Positions 24,071 to 36,799 of a stretch of DNA of 64,000 bases are shown here, piece after piece. Position 1 is the first letter of the stretch; every line of letters starts with the position of its first letter. The position numbers were made by a program, and so were the translations under genes. The stretch is from Isoetes taiwanensis. Its lineage: Eukaryota > Streptophyta > Lycopodiopsida > Isoetales > Isoetaceae. The stretch is taken from the NCBI GenBank assembly GCA_021234155.1, contig JAJEKV010000001.1, positions 15,556,245-15,620,244 on the forward strand, given 5' to 3'. Under the pieces are notes generated by a model. It saw nothing but the letters and a program-made list of their open reading frames with translations. It made no database searches and was not told the origin of the DNA.

Positions 24071-26560
24071 TCAAGCAACTACTCTTCTTGCATCTTCCTT
24101 CACAATCGGCAATGGGTGTGCTTCTGTATTAAATACAAACTTGTCCAATGGTAGAACACCTTCATCTCCAAATAGCAAATACAGATATTTCAATGTCTCT
24201 CCAAGGAAAAAGGTCTCCATTTTATCCCTTTTTGGAGCTGATAGTGAAGTAACATCATTAATTGAGGAATAGCCACCTGTGATGACCTTGGTGTGTGCTT
24301 CAAAGGCCTGGAAAATCTTCCAACCCCATTCCCGGTACCTGAAACATAAAATAATTACTATATAAACAAAGTGCCAGTTTTAAATAATGTGTTTTATTCT
24401 TTACTCTCCTTAATGCCAAGGGCTTCCTCTTTAACTTGTCTTAAGAAATAAATCAGACTTACTTAAGATCTCCTGTCACCCGATACAATACAAACAAAGA
24501 TTCAACAGTCTCTGGCCGGAGAAGGTTGTGACGATCAAGGGGCTTTATGATAATATCCTTTCGAAATTCAGCATCTTCTTTTCCTCCATCCATGCCTTCA
24601 GAATTATCTCCCTGCATGCATAAACCACATCCCTAATAAATTTCTTGTTTAATATTTGGATGATTAAGGCAGACTAGCAGATTTTACATTTGTCCGGAAA
24701 TAAGCAATCTCTGGTGCCAACCCTGTTGCTGTGACATTGTACATCTCATAGCAAGTATGAATCAATTCTTTTGCTAGATTCATGTCATCCATATCCTTTC
24801 CAGTAAATATTTCTTCTGGTGTTTTTCGTAACAGCCCTCGTGAGGCACCTAATGCAAGATTTCCAGCCAGGAAGCATACCTTCAGAGAAGTTGAAATAAA
24901 CTCAGATGTTTGAGTATACATCTTTCAAAGAGAGAGTTGAATGAGCATGTTATTTTCTTTATTCTTACGTTGTGCATTTGCCAAGAATATAATCATAAAG
25001 TTACTGATGATGGAGAAACTATTACCAGATGGTCCATTTTTGGACTGAAGCTTGACGCACCACCATTCAAAAGTTCTCCCACATATACAAGCTGCTTTGG
25101 TTCTGACTTTCCTACCAATAGATGCCTTACACCAGACATAGCTTCATCATACATCTCACGTAAGTACTGGATATGGCCACCATCTAGCCCGCTACCTCCT
25201 TGTTGAAGCCACACCTTTAGAAGATACTCATAATAGCTATCGCCTCGAGAACCAAGCCTGATAGTGCTTCCCTGGAACTGTCCTGAATGTGGGCTGCATA
25301 CAATATGCTTCCATAAGAATGTGACTCAACATAAGCCTTGCACCAAGATGATTAGAAATGATGTCATACTAGCATAAACCATAGAGGAGACAGTATTTGA
25401 ATTCCAATTCTGACAACTCACCTGATAAAAATTGGCACTAGTCCTTCTACCTTTGGAAGACCCTTAATATGCTCAATCACTTTCATTGCTGCTCTCCCAT
25501 ACTTGGGATCCCCGGTTACTTTGCTTAAATACCAAAATTCTAGTTGCAATGTTGCTACCTCGGATGTACTGCTTGCACCACCATCATTACCAGCAGGATG
25601 AGCACTTGACTCCCACAAAACTACATCTGAGAAGGGAATTGGAGTTGGACTAGATGTGAAAGCTGCCATGAGACGATCACCTAGTTCTTTTGCTGCCTGC
25701 AAATAAATTTTCGGATCTGGTCCATTGTAATGAGGTGCTTTTGGCACAGAGCTATCGCCACCACTAAGATGAAAAGCACTCAAAAGTCCACCTAGTACTC
25801 GAATGGTTGTCTCAAAAAGATTGACCTGTCCTTTCACCTTAATTCGGGATGGAAGCTCCTTTTCGATCCATTGCCCTGTTTCTTGCACTATGTCATCTAA
25901 TCCCATAAGGATAGCAGTATCCAATGCATCCACTATAGTAGCACCTAAACCTCCTAAACCATCTGTACCCTTCTTACTCAAAGGCATAAGCTCGTCGTAT
26001 CCCATTGCAAAGGTTCTGTAACCACTCCATGCATGCTTAAAAGCATCTGCAACAGCATTTTGCCTGGTTTTCCATATCAAATCATCAGGGCTGCTTCTTT
26101 CGTCGGGATTAACTGCAAGGGTTTCACTATTGTAAGTCTGTTTTTTTAACCCACCCTTTAAACTCCATTTAGGTGGATTTGGTCTGGTACTCTGCTTGCC
26201 TTGTTCAACTTTACTCTCTAGCCCTTGCAATTCAAACTTCTTGAAAGGTTTGTTAATTTTGGAATTGACAGAATCGTTTTGCATTACGGTTAAGTAGCCT
26301 AACCCCATCAACATTAACAATGCAAGCATCTTTCCCAGCCCACATGATCCACAGTTTCTTCTAATTCCACTAGTAAGAAGAGCCTGTGTCACCACCTATA
26401 AAGGAGCCATTCAAATCAAAAAAACAATCCAGCGAAAGGTGTTTTGAATAGATGTTTGATAGTCACTACTTAAAAATATATCAACTCTTACCCTGGAAAC
26501 AGATCTGCGCCTGAATTTTGCATTGTCATATCGCAAATCTTGATTCGAAAGTGGAAGCAT
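24071..26560 (-). CDS. MNS3: ER-type mannosyl-oligosaccharide 1,2-alpha-mannosidase (MNS3)
   Basis: A glycosyl hydrolase family 47 enzyme that removes a mannose from N-glycans (Man9 to Man8) early in the secretory pathway. Six exons, in transcript order: 26,560-26,492, 26,395-25,422, 25,293-25,026, 24,879-24,688, 24,611-24,463 and 24,338-24,071. All introns are GT-AG and short (75-145 bp). The sum is 1,920 nt, 639 residues, against about 624 in Arabidopsis MNS3. The first exon encodes [16 protein letters not shown]; the LPLS at residues 2-5 matches the LPYS retention motif known from Arabidopsis MNS3 and supports this start. A single membrane anchor lies at about residues 46-61 (type II), and the catalytic domain follows from about 133. 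Family motifs are intact: [27 protein letters not shown] (Glu218 and Arg222), FSPKMDHLV (catalytic Asp), [23 protein letters not shown] (catalytic Glu) and FNTEAHP (calcium-binding Thr). No defect is seen. It is convergent with the tRNA gene about 500 bp away. Confidence 0.97.
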
Positions 26561-29121
26561 CTCGAATAGTCGAAGCAGGCAGTTAATGAAAAAATAGAAT
26601 GAACTGCATAGCCTCTGGATAAAAAACGGAGCGGTCCTAGGGGAATCTGAAATGTGATAGCTATCTCTTAAAAATCAGGACTTCAAAAATACTTAGAAAA
26701 TGTTGTCATCATCGACGCTTCAATTAGGAAAGGGATCAAGTCTTCAGATAAAAAATGGGGTGCAGAGAACTAGCTAAGAAACAGGTCAAAATTTGAAGGC
26801 GACAAACAGAGCAGGCTCCTGAAAAGAAGACAGCAAAAAATTCACCGGAAAACGAAGTGTATTGAAGGGAGGATCTTCAAGCCGTCTTAGGTGCCCCTGC
26901 CGCCATAGCCAATAGCTTCGACTTCCCGTGGTTTTTGACATTGTTTTCCCCTTTTTTTTCTTCCGATTTAAACGGCGTCCATCTTAGACAAAAATGTCCC
27001 AACTAGATTTTTGGGAAATGATAATTGGACGGTGTCGATTTTGTAAGGTTCAGCATGTAGGCCGTAGGATGGTGTGCATAGGTTTTGTTAGGTTCAGTAT
27101 AGATGGTGTGTGCCTGTGTGCCTGAGTGATAATGTTTGCACAATAAAAAACCGTATGTTTGTAACATATGATTGCTGAAGGCTCTGTGATGTATTCGTAT
27201 GAGAATACGTAGACTGCTGATGCTGGACTGGTGGATTCCAAATAGAAGCATTATTCCTTCGTGGTTTCTTTTCTAGGGTTTTCCGACGCTGTGCTATGGA
27301 TTGCGCTCAGATTTGTTCTATTCTCAGCATGTGCACAGGTGTTGGAAGCGGATGGCTGCCGGAAGCCATGGCTCCAGAGCTTCTGGTTTCCTACTACATG
27401 TTTTCAATTTGGGAGGCATTTGGTAAGGGCAGACAATCAGTCTTATGCTGCACAGTGTTGCAATTAATGAAGGATGAAGGATTGAATTTTGTGACTACTA
27501 GTTATGGTGCCCGGCGTTGCCGGGCTTAGTAACATTTTGAATAGGTGGTAAGATAGTTGGGGGGGGGGATATAGTGCAGGTTGTTGTGGATTGTGGAGGA
27601 AGCGGTACTATTTATTATAATTGTTGCATGTAGTCAAAAGATCATCAACTTCAAGGTGTGTGTAATGGATTGAGAAATTGATCTTTGAGTAGAAGCATTT
27701 TTTAGTTGTTATATGTGATGGCATGATTGTTGCCCTTCGAGAGGACATCGATTTAAACATCTTATATAATGTATATGTTAATGATATTGTTATTTTGGCT
27801 TTAAGGAATAGGCCATATAAGGTTCTGAAACTTGTTTCTCACTATGAATTGGGCAATGGTGGAGCGAGAAAGGGGGTTTGAATTTTTCTTTTTTTTTTAA
27901 TTGTGATGGTCCCATTTAGCAATGGATGTGCCTTCCTTTCTGAGGCCTGAACAATGGTTGTCTAAAGCCGAACAAAAGAGCTTGTGATACAATGCACAGT
28001 TTGTGGCGGAATGATTGCATGATAGCAAATTATTAACAAAAGTTGCAAAGCAGTTCGTCTGAAATTGTTTTCATGAAAAGTTGTCGTTTCTCTTATGTTT
28101 TTAGATTCGGCTCTTTCTGGAGCAAACCATTCTTTCCATAATCAAAGACACTTTGCTGCTGCAATTATGGGTTGAAGCCTCGGACTCGAATGCTTGTTGG
28201 ATTTTGTTGTACATTAGTATTAGTACAACATAGTGGATTACAATGTGAAGCCTTTAAATTCATGCGGATCCTCAATTCTTATTTTTTCTATATACAATGT
28301 ATTTTCAATTTCCTTGGATAGAATTTATGTATTTGGTATCATCCAAATGTATTCCCTTGTTAATACAACATTTAAAAGTGTTTTTATGAAGTTGTGAAAC
28401 CACATGATAGAGAAATGTTTTAAACAATTTTATTACATAATATATTCCAATAAAGATCCTTGCCTTCTCGATCTGTATGTATAACATTAGAGGTGTTTTT
28501 ATGTAAGAACGTCAATTGCCTTGCCGTGTGAATTCTATATGTCAAAACGTTAAAGGAGCTCTTACACATACTACACGATATATTGGTATAATGGATGAAT
28601 GTTTCAAAGGATTTGGGTTTGATTTGGACCATTTTAAAGCTCATTAGACATGATTACATGCAGGGATGCAAAACGTTGGAGCCAATTCCAATTCAGGTAG
28701 CTAAAAGAGGTTTAAATAATTTTGTTTGACCTGAAACTTGACAATTATAATTAATTTTTAATGGAGTTGAATGAGATGGTCTTTTAACAACCTTAACTCT
28801 TGTCCTCCGAATGTTCACCTTCAAAAGTTGGCGCAAGTACTCCATTTAAATAAAGTTTGTGATTTGGAGACAACGTACAATGGGGTCAATTGGCCTCCTG
28901 CATTCTTCCACTGATAAACAATACCTAGTGTTTTACCTCAAACCCTCGCAAGTTTGTATTAAAGTATAATCCATCATTTGGTAGCTTCACCAACCACTTT
29001 GCATAGTGATGCAATAGTAGAGAACAGCCACCATGTAAGAAGACCTGCATAAGCAAAGGACGCGTTAGTCACACCAATATTGCAGGCACCTAACGCCACA
29101 CCTGCGAGTACTTAACACCAC
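26561..29121. other. Region upstream of MNS3; no other gene
   Basis: This contains the 5' leader and promoter of MNS3 on the minus strand, then a Helitron-type end at 27,497-27,525. Open frames at 27,261-27,529 (+) overlap each other and show no family features. A run of nine or ten G lies at about 27,559-27,568. Confidence 0.5.
27497..27525 (-). mobile_element. Helitron-type 3' terminus, copy B
   Basis: On the minus strand: GCCCGGC, loop AAC, GCCGGGC (27,525-27,509), then ACCATAA and CTAGT ending at 27,497. It is the same terminus as copies A (1,577) and C (59,755). The element body would extend rightward from here; its other end was not identified. It lies about 940 bp upstream of the MNS3 start codon. 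Confidence 0.6.
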
Positions 29122-29136
29122 ACCTTGTGCCATTAG
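29122..29136. repeat. Left target-site duplication of minus-strand LINE
   Basis: ACCTTGTGCCATTAG here is identical to 53,562-53,576. A run of 11 T (the poly(A) tail on the minus strand) follows directly at 29,137-29,147, as expected at the 3' end of a LINE inserted by target-primed reverse transcription. Confidence 0.9.
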
Positions 29137-29185
29137 TTTTTTTTTTTGAAGAACGTGTTTTACTTCATATTATACACTCAAAATA

Positions 29186-30257
29186 TTACAAAGTACTTCC
29201 AGAAGTAAGAAATGTCCCTGAAGCATCAATCACTTTTAGATGATCACTCCATATTGGAAGTTTAATACGATCAGGCCAATTGGAGATCTGAAAGCAATTA
29301 TACAACTTCTTACGAATTTCTTGAAGTACCACCTGAGAAGAAATATGCTTATCATAAAAGACCTTTCTTCGCCTTCGCTTCCATACACTCCATATGAGCC
29401 AAGACTTTGCCATGTGAAATGCAATCCTTTTAGAAGCAGTCCACTGATTTGGATAAATACCCAAAAGAAAGTGCGATTATCCAAAGATACTCCAAAAAGA
29501 GAATGCACCCGGGACCTAAGACTACTCACCGCACACAAATATAAACAATGCTCCAATGTTTCAATGCACCGCACACATTGGGCAAAGTGGGCTTACTCCC
29601 TTTAAAGCGATGAACCATCTCATTAACTCTCAAAGAGCGATGAATCACCTGCCAAAGTAAAACATTTACCTTTGGAGGATTATATTTAGACCAAACAAGA
29701 TTCCAGATGGATTGCCATTGAGAAGGCAAAGTCTGTAAGTGCCATTTTCGAGAAGGTGATAAAGTACTTGAGGATGTAAGCAATCTGTAGCATGAACTTA
29801 CTAGCTTCTTGCCTTCTTTAATACCTTGAACAAAGTTCCAGCATCTCTGGTCACCAACCTTCTTAATTAAAGGAAGAGCACTTGCTACATAAGCCCATAT
29901 ACTGATATCTTTATCCAACAACCCATATTTCTCCTGAAACCATTGCCAAGGAGCAATGCCAATACCAAAATACCACTGTTCAATAGAAATAATACCTGCT
30001 CTCCTCCACCTTGCTTGGGAATGCGCATGCATAAATTCTACAACTGGGTGTAGTTGTCCATGAGTATACAAAGGCAACCACAGAAAGGGGGAAGATGCCT
30101 GAAGACAAGCTTCCCAATCAAATGTAATCACCTGTTGGACTACCTTCCAGGCCCGAAGCAAGCCTTTCAGTACTGGAGAGGCATGTGAACAAGCTTTCAA
30201 TGGATATAACAATGCCCAAGGGAGCTCAATTCTCACACCTCGCTTATGAAAAACCAT
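29186..30257 (-). pseudogene. LINE C-terminal zinc-binding (RVT-associated) region
   Basis: The tail of ORF2. The frame at 30,257-29,526 has W-rich RKWHLQTLPSQWQSIW and VLLWQVIHRSLRVNEMVHRF, the hallmark of the RVT-associated domain. The expected cysteine-histidine site is damaged (NVCGALKHWSIVYICVR). Frames then shift (29,574-29,236 and 29,464-29,186), the latter keeping AFHMAKSWLIWSVWKRRRRKVFYD, a usual LINE tail motif. Confidence 0.8.
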
Positions 30258-30569
30258 ACACTTCTTTTACTTGATTGTTTAAGTAACTTCATACCGGTGA
30301 TGCACAATCATCTTTCAACAAACCCGAACAATAGCTTAGAAGCTAAGACCTTACCTCAAAAGAAAGATCCAACATACCAAGTCCTCCTTGTTGTTTAAAC
30401 AACATACATTTCTTCCACGCCACCTTCACAAAGTGCCTCCTTTATCGATTACCGGACAAAATCTCTTACAATCTTTTTTTATCTCTCGCAAACTTAGAAG
30501 CTGGAGCCAATAGAGCGAAAACCAAATAAATATGCGTATTGTTCAATAATCGACTTAGCTACTTGAATT

Positions 30570-31830
30570 CTACACGCCAAGGATAACTTTGAACCTCTCC
30601 ACCAAATCGGTTGCCTTTTGTAAATTTAAGATAATTTCATCCCATGCTTCATTCATGTCAATATCTAGACCAAAAGGGACTCCTAGAAGCTTTGTCTTTG
30701 CAGATGGTACAACCACCTTCCGGGCATACTCATATAAAAATGCGAACCCTTCCTTCCCCACCCATAAAAGCACTACACTTAGCCCAATTAAGGAGACAAC
30801 CGGATGCAATTGAAAATATATCCAAAATCTTTTGATTATCTGCACATTATTCTCTTCACCATCCACTAGCAAGAAGGTATCGCCTCTGAAACCGATTAAC
30901 CAAAACCCGGTCACCTTCCACCAATAATAATCCCTTTACCAAACCATCCTTTTCAGCCTCATGCAATAGTTGCGAAAGTCCTTCTGCCACTATAGTAAAC
31001 AAAAAAGGGGCTAAAGGGCAACCTTGCCTTATTCCACGTTCAATTGGAAAAAGCACCAATGGTTCTCCATGATACAGTACTACCCCCTTAGCAGAAATCA
31101 ACATTTTATGCATCATAGAGCGGAAACCAGGCCCAAATCCCAATTTCAAAAGCATGGCATCCAAGAAAGTCCACTTCACACTATCATAAGCTTTAGCAAA
31201 ATCCAATTTTAAATATAGAAGATTTTGACCTGAACATTGGGCCCAATGAACTCCTTCATATGCTGCCACTATATTATGAAAAATTTGCCGACCTGGAAGA
31301 AAGCCTGACTGAGCCGCATCTATTCTCAATCCCAAAACCCATTTAAGTCTTTTCTCATAGGCTTTTGCAATAATTTTATAGATAGTAGATAGAAGAGTTA
31401 TTGGGCGCCAATCATGAATGCTCACAGGTTCTTTCACTTTAGGAATAAGAGAAATCAAACCCGTATTCAAAATCCTATCAAATTGATGTGAAGTACACAA
31501 ATCTTTGTATGCCTCCATAATGCTTACTGACGTCCATTCCCAATACCTTTTAAAAAATTCTACAGGGATACCATCCATACCTGGACATTTATCTGAAGCC
31601 AACTCAAATGTTGCTGCTCGTAATTCAGACATAGACAGTGGTGCCTCTAACAATTGAGATTCCTCTTGTGAAAGAATTGCATGAACCTTAGAAAGCACAA
31701 TATCCTGCATTACATCTTCATGAGGCAAGTGTTTGACCTTAAAAAAAGTTTCAAAGTATTGAGTAAGGGACTGCTTAATCTCATTTGGCTCTGTCATTAC
31801 CCTCCCATCCGGCATAGATAGAGAGTGCAT
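30570..31830 (-). pseudogene. LINE reverse transcriptase remnant (minus-strand LINE)
   Basis: The frame at 31,830-30,856 holds the ordered RT motifs LASDKCPGMDGIPVEFF, IHDWRPITLLSTIYKI, QSGFLPGRQIFHN, DFAKAYDSVKW and GIRQGCPLAPFLFTIVAEG. At the catalytic box the copy reads RFRGD instead of YADD, across a frame shift near 30,880, and continues in the frame 30,914-30,570. The lost aspartate pair means no polymerase activity. Confidence 0.85.
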
Positions 31831-31908
31831 AGTAGCTGCATACCTCTTCTGCTTTGAAGCTCTAAAAAACAGCTTATTACAACGATCTCCATCTTTCGGC
31901 CGGGTTAA

Positions 31909-32127
31909 TCAGTTTAACTTCGTCTTTGATTGAATTTGGGCCACTTCAAGACCACGAATAGCATCAATAACCTGTTGCAATCTAAAAGAGTCTGTACCCA
32001 CTTTCTTAAGCTCCTCTAATTCAGCATATAACTTACTCAATGTCTCTTTTTCTTCACGAACTCGTTGCGCTCCCCACCTTTTCGCAAAAATCTTGACATT
32101 TGCCAAAGCCTCAACAATTCTTCGCAT
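31909..32127 (-). pseudogene. LINE ORF2 linker between endonuclease and RT
   Basis: A short frame, MRRIVEALANVKIFAKRWG, aligns in position and character with the linker of the + strand LINE (GVVDALAAVKSFAKQWG at about 4,789). It joins the endonuclease and RT parts in an intact ORF2. Confidence 0.7.
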
Positions 32128-32207
32128 ACCATGTTGTTGAGATGAAGCCTTTTGCCAAGCCTCCTAACATCCTGCTTCAAACTCCTCATTAGGCAACCAT
32201 CTAGTAT

Positions 32208-32951
32208 TCAATTTAAATGAGCAAGTTCACGATTTTCAAGAATTTGAGGATTATGGTCCGAGACTGCTTGTGCCAAATAATTAAACCTCCATAACCGTGG
32301 ACATATATCACAAAGCACACTATTTGCATACATTCGATCATGACGAGCCTGTGACAATCCTGGTCCAACCCAATTATTAGTCCAAGTAAAAGATGAATCT
32401 CCATCAACTTCCATAAACCCATGTTGAAAGAGTAACTTTCGCCATTTTCGCCGCTGCTCAAAGCCGCTTACTGTCACATCACCACCTAATCTGCCTTGTG
32501 TCTTGATTCGACCATATTGAAATCCCCTACTAAAAGCCAAGCCACATTTTCTCCCCATTTTGGTATTTTATTACATAAAGAAGCCCATAAAGTTGCTCTT
32601 TTTCTAGGAATATTAGATGCATGTACATTAATGATACCACATTCTTGAAGTCCTTGCTTCCATTTAATAACTGTCCACCTTCCAAATTTATCTTTTGCTG
32701 TAAATGTGACATGAACATCCATACTCCGGGGCTATCATTGTACCACCCCGAGCCTTGCACGAAGTACTTATTAGAGCGTAAGTTTGCTTCCCAAACAAAT
32801 TCATCATTGGAACGACCCTGCCTCTATCACATTTATGCTCTTGAATACATAAAAAATCTGGATTAATGTGCTTAATTAAATTAGCCAACCTCTGCCGTTT
32901 TTGGGGAGATGAACGTGCACCTCTCACATTCCAAGACATGATCTTAAGCAT
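32208..32951 (-). pseudogene. LINE endonuclease domain (minus-strand LINE)
   Basis: Starts MLKIMSWNVRGARSSPQKRQ at 32,951 with FLCIQEHKC (catalytic Glu), then, through shifts, GIINVHASNIPRKRATLW, WLLVGDFNMVE, GDSSFTWTN, ARHDRMYAN and SDHNPQI near 32,240. All core motifs of the endonuclease family are present, but three frames are needed to read them. Confidence 0.85.
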
Positions 32952-33157
32952 GAGGTATTTTGGATTTCTTCTTCCTCCTCTTTTTTGATGAGGCTTTTCT
33001 CACTTTTAACTTTCGGTTTCACGTGGCTTATATAAAACCAAGGCCTGGTCCATGTTATGCTCACTAATATCACCCGGTATCCTTGTGCCTATCTTCCTCC
33101 TCGGATGAATCGTCACCAGCCCTACTCTATGATATCACCGCTATCCAACCCTTGCTT

Positions 33158-34625
33158 TTACTTTTTTACGCTTTCTAGGACTTTGCCATGCCAACTCATC
33201 ATTGACTCTATGATATCACCGTTATCCAGGTTATGCGTCACCCTTGCTTTACTTTTACGCTTTCTAGGACTTTGCCATGCCAACTCATCATTGGAACATT
33301 TTACCATCTCTTCATCTGGTGATGAATCATGAACATCCTCACCAACCACCATTGGAACTGCTTCTATAGCTTTTCCACATTCTTGCAAACCCAAGATACA
33401 CCTTTTCATCCAGTTTCTCTGGAACAACTTCCAGGGAGTTGCGAATCGACATATCCATATTTTGTTTGTTGACCACCAATGGGATATTCATACGCACATC
33501 TACATCCAATATCTTCAAAGAAGGAAACCAACACTTCAACTCACTGCCATTCAAAAGCTCTAAGTTAAAGCGTGAGAAAAACTCCCCACTCTTCACTATT
33601 ACCTCCTTAGGAAGACTCTGATCCATTGGTAATGCTACACAGACACGAGCACCTTTGAGAATTGAATGAGATATATGCTTACCAATACCATTAGCAATAG
33701 AGATAAGGAACTTTGGAAGCAATAGATCCGGTGGCAAACCATGAATTTGAAACCAGCAAGGCAGCATTGCTTTGTAAGGATTATCAGCAGAAAAGCCTGG
33801 TGAATAATGCTGAAAAATGACACATGAGCCTCCTATTGAGAAAACACCTCTTGAAGTCAATCTATTAACAAAATTGAATGATCGTCAAACCCCACAAAAA
33901 AGAAATTATTGCCTAACACTTTGAAAGAATTAAAAGGTGCAATAGACATCCTTCCTCCTATTGAAAAACACATAGAACCAATCCATCCAAACCCCAAAGA
34001 ATTTTAGTAGAATTAAAATAATTTCCGAAGATAGTACCCAATTCTGAGAATGTGCCACCAGTTTAGCCACACACTTTCGATGCTCCAATTGATCCACTTC
34101 TATAACTGGTACGCCACAAACTTTGTTTCCAACAACAGAACCATTAATGCCTTGAACAAAGTCCTCCACACAACCAGAATGCGAAAACTCCCCTTTCCTC
34201 TCTTTCAACACTTCAAAAAAATCCTGCTTATTACCCTGATCCAAGAAAGTAAGTGCTTCCTGCACACGTGAACTCTCATAATTATGAGCAAGATCTTTAC
34301 GCACCCAACTACTGAAATGAGCATTCCTCAATCTGGTAACTGTGTCATTTGATCTCCAAGCATTTGGAGGATCTTGGCGAACAGGATTAGACCTCAAATC
34401 TGCAAACCCACCATTATTACTTTCAGTAGCTTTAGGTGCCTCAACATCTCCGTTCTCCACCTGTAAAGCCTCAGCACATGGCAAATCCTCAGAAACATTG
34501 GCTAGTACCTCCATACTTGTTTTGCCCACTATTTTATCATTTGTCATTTTAGTTACTTCCTCAGTCACTGTAAACAGATATTTCAAGGATTGCAATGCCT
34601 TTGCAATAACATCGATCCGAGCCAT
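33158..34625 (-). pseudogene. LINE ORF1 (gag-like, DUF4283 type), 3' part
   Basis: The frame 33,860-33,339 carries the DUF4283-type stretch of plant LINE ORF1: CVIFQHYSPGFSADN, AMLPCWFQIHGLPPDLL and KGARVCVALPMDQSLPKEV. The upstream frame (34,625-33,930) gives the preceding segment, with a shift between them. ORF1 proteins bind the element RNA. The first five codons of the 34,625 frame come from the foreign insertion, so the true ORF1 start lies beyond it at about 53,176. No zinc knuckle could be read. Confidence 0.7.
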
Positions 34626-34745
34626 CGGATCGCCATTCTGGGAAAGGACGAGCTGCTATATAAGGCTCTTTCCTCTTTCGCACCGGTTATCGGCGTCTTC
34701 TCACAGCAGCTCTTCTTCTATTCTCGTTGCTTCCCTCCCTTCCCT
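34606..34745 (+). promoter_or_regulatory. Promoter-like module, left copy
   Basis: A perfect 8-bp inverted repeat CGATCCGA-GCCA-TCGGATCG is followed about 30 bp on by GCTATATAAGGC (a TATA box) and then a pyrimidine-rich leader (CTCTTCTTCTATTCTCGTTGCTTCCC). The same module is at 52,364-52,500. The layout is that of the core promoter in the U3/R part of an LTR. Confidence 0.55.
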
Positions 34746-36486
34746 TACACACCTTTATTGCTTCTCTCCGTCCTGTCCAAACCCTTCCTTCAACCCTTTT
34801 GCTGATTCAGTCTCTTTTCTGGACAATGGTTTCTTGCTAGCTTTTACATGCTTTCGCTTTCATCACAGAACAATGCTTTTCTTGCTAGCTTTTACATGCT
34901 TTTGTCACGGATACAATCTCATCTTCATGGTAGCATCAGATTGGGACCCGTATGATTTCTATGATTCTTAGAAAGGCATCCGAGGGAATCGATTACCGGG
35001 GCATCGGGACACGATTACAGGAGCATTGGCGACTTCTGTGATTGGTTTTGGATTCATATTTTTTATCTGTTCTTCTATTTCGATTCTTGTTTTATTACAT
35101 GCATGCCTTCTTATCTTGCTAGATTTCGTTTTTAGATTCGATGCATGCCTTCTTATGTTGCCAGATTTCGATTTCGGTTCCTGCTTTCCGAGATCAGCGC
35201 CCAGGCATGGGGTATGACAGAAACAACTGCTGTAGGTTCGGGCTGCAGCCCAGATGCAACCCAGATTACATAAATTTGTGATGTTCCATCATTCAGGGAG
35301 TGCAGCTGCCACCATGGTTTCTGCGGCTTCTTCTGATTTTACCTTGACTTTGGCCTTGCCGAGCTTCACGCGCAGGGACATCGCGTTATTTGATATATAT
35401 GGAGCCGGTTATCAGTCTTCTCTTGCAATTCCTTACCTGTGTTTATATGGCGTTGTTACATTGAATGCACAATCGATGAACTCCGTTGATTTGATTGGCA
35501 AGTCTGAGACGATACATTCACATCAGCAAAGGGTCCTTTACAGGAGACATCAGCCAACTTATATAGTTCAAACTCTGTCACACCACGGGAGAGCCTTCGG
35601 TTTCTGCATCGTCATCTCCATCGGGAGTGGTAAATCCGGTCTGACACTGGTATTTTTCCCTTTTTCACTTTGCCAACTGCGGCCAGAATCGGTATGCATG
35701 TCATCGGCTCTTCATCAACATTCCGGTAGTTCCTTGATCCAGGTCCTTTTTCTCCACCAAATTTCCTCTTTTTTAGAAATCCTTTTCATGCCTTTTAGCC
35801 TGCAACAGCGCCTATCATCTTCAGATCTGGTCTTTGATTTCGAGTCTGTTCAGAACCATGAACATAGGTTGCTTTTTTGATCTGCATCTGTCGGCATCTG
35901 TCATCTGTTTCTAGAGTCTTCTTACAATAGCTCCATTTCTTTTCTCCTTTTCAGTTTTTGGATTAGCCAACTAGTAGCAAATCGATTTCCTCGGCATTCA
36001 CATTGGTTATTTTCCTCTCTCTGAAGCCCTACAGAATCGCTTTTTCGGCTTTTTCCATTCCATGTTGAAATGCCGTTGTTTCACCGCATGTAGCCTCTTC
36101 AGCTCGAGTTTTTTACATTTGCTATATTTTCATTTCAACTTGTTTTCATCATAATTATTCATGGGTCAATCGTTCTAATTAGATTATGTTTAATGCCTTG
36201 GCAATGTCACTTATCTTTCATGTTCTAGATTCAATGCAAAGTACGTGCTTGGTTTCTGCCTTGGGTTCAATTAGTCACAAGCCGATTAAGTTAGCAATCA
36301 GTCCAACTGTATAGGGAATTGGACACATCGGGAATCTTGCAGGGATCGTGATGGCTCGATCTGGAAGCTGGACTGAACTAGCAATCTCTTATTGTTGTTG
36401 TTCCTATCTGCGGAACGTCCGGATTCGCAATGGTCCTCAGCCATTAGCTGCTTGCCGCTTCATCTCCCATACCTCTTCACGATCCA

Positions 36487-36562
36487 AGGATCTGCATCGA
36501 CTTGTTGGAGCAGAGACTGGAGAGGATCTGCATCGACTTGTTGGACCAGAGACTGGAGAGGA
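36487..36562. repeat. 36-bp tandem repeat, two copies
   Basis: GGATCTGCATCGACTTGTTG followed by GA(G/C)CAGAGACTGGAGA occurs twice in succession, with one or two differences, inside the outer insertion. Confidence 0.85.
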
Positions 36563-36799
36563 TCCGCTTGTTTTATTTCTTGGCTGACTCATTTCCACTA
36601 GGTATCTCCTCCTATGCATGCCAGATATCCGTTATTTCAGGCTTTGCATGTCTTCTTGGCTCTTAAGTCACAATTGTTACCGCGTGTTTTTTTTACAGCG
36701 AAGTTTTTTCGCACTTTCTCTATATTTTCAATCATTTTCAATCAGGTTCCTATATCGATGTAGTTGAGTTTCTGTTGGGTTAGTGCCTTATTACCTTCT

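Noticed and set aside
27261-27529. Small divergent gene upstream of MNS3
   Set aside because: Two overlapping short frames with no family features. The right end runs into the Helitron terminus.
34606-35200. Full-length 5' LTR of the outer element
   Set aside because: Similarity to the right-hand copy stops after about 135 bp and no LTR end or primer site could be found, so only the shared module is reported.
35254-35880. 208-codon open frame in the outer insertion
   Set aside because: No recognisable domain, and low-complexity Ser/Leu composition. It lies in a region of diverged repeats, so I left it as part of the insertion.
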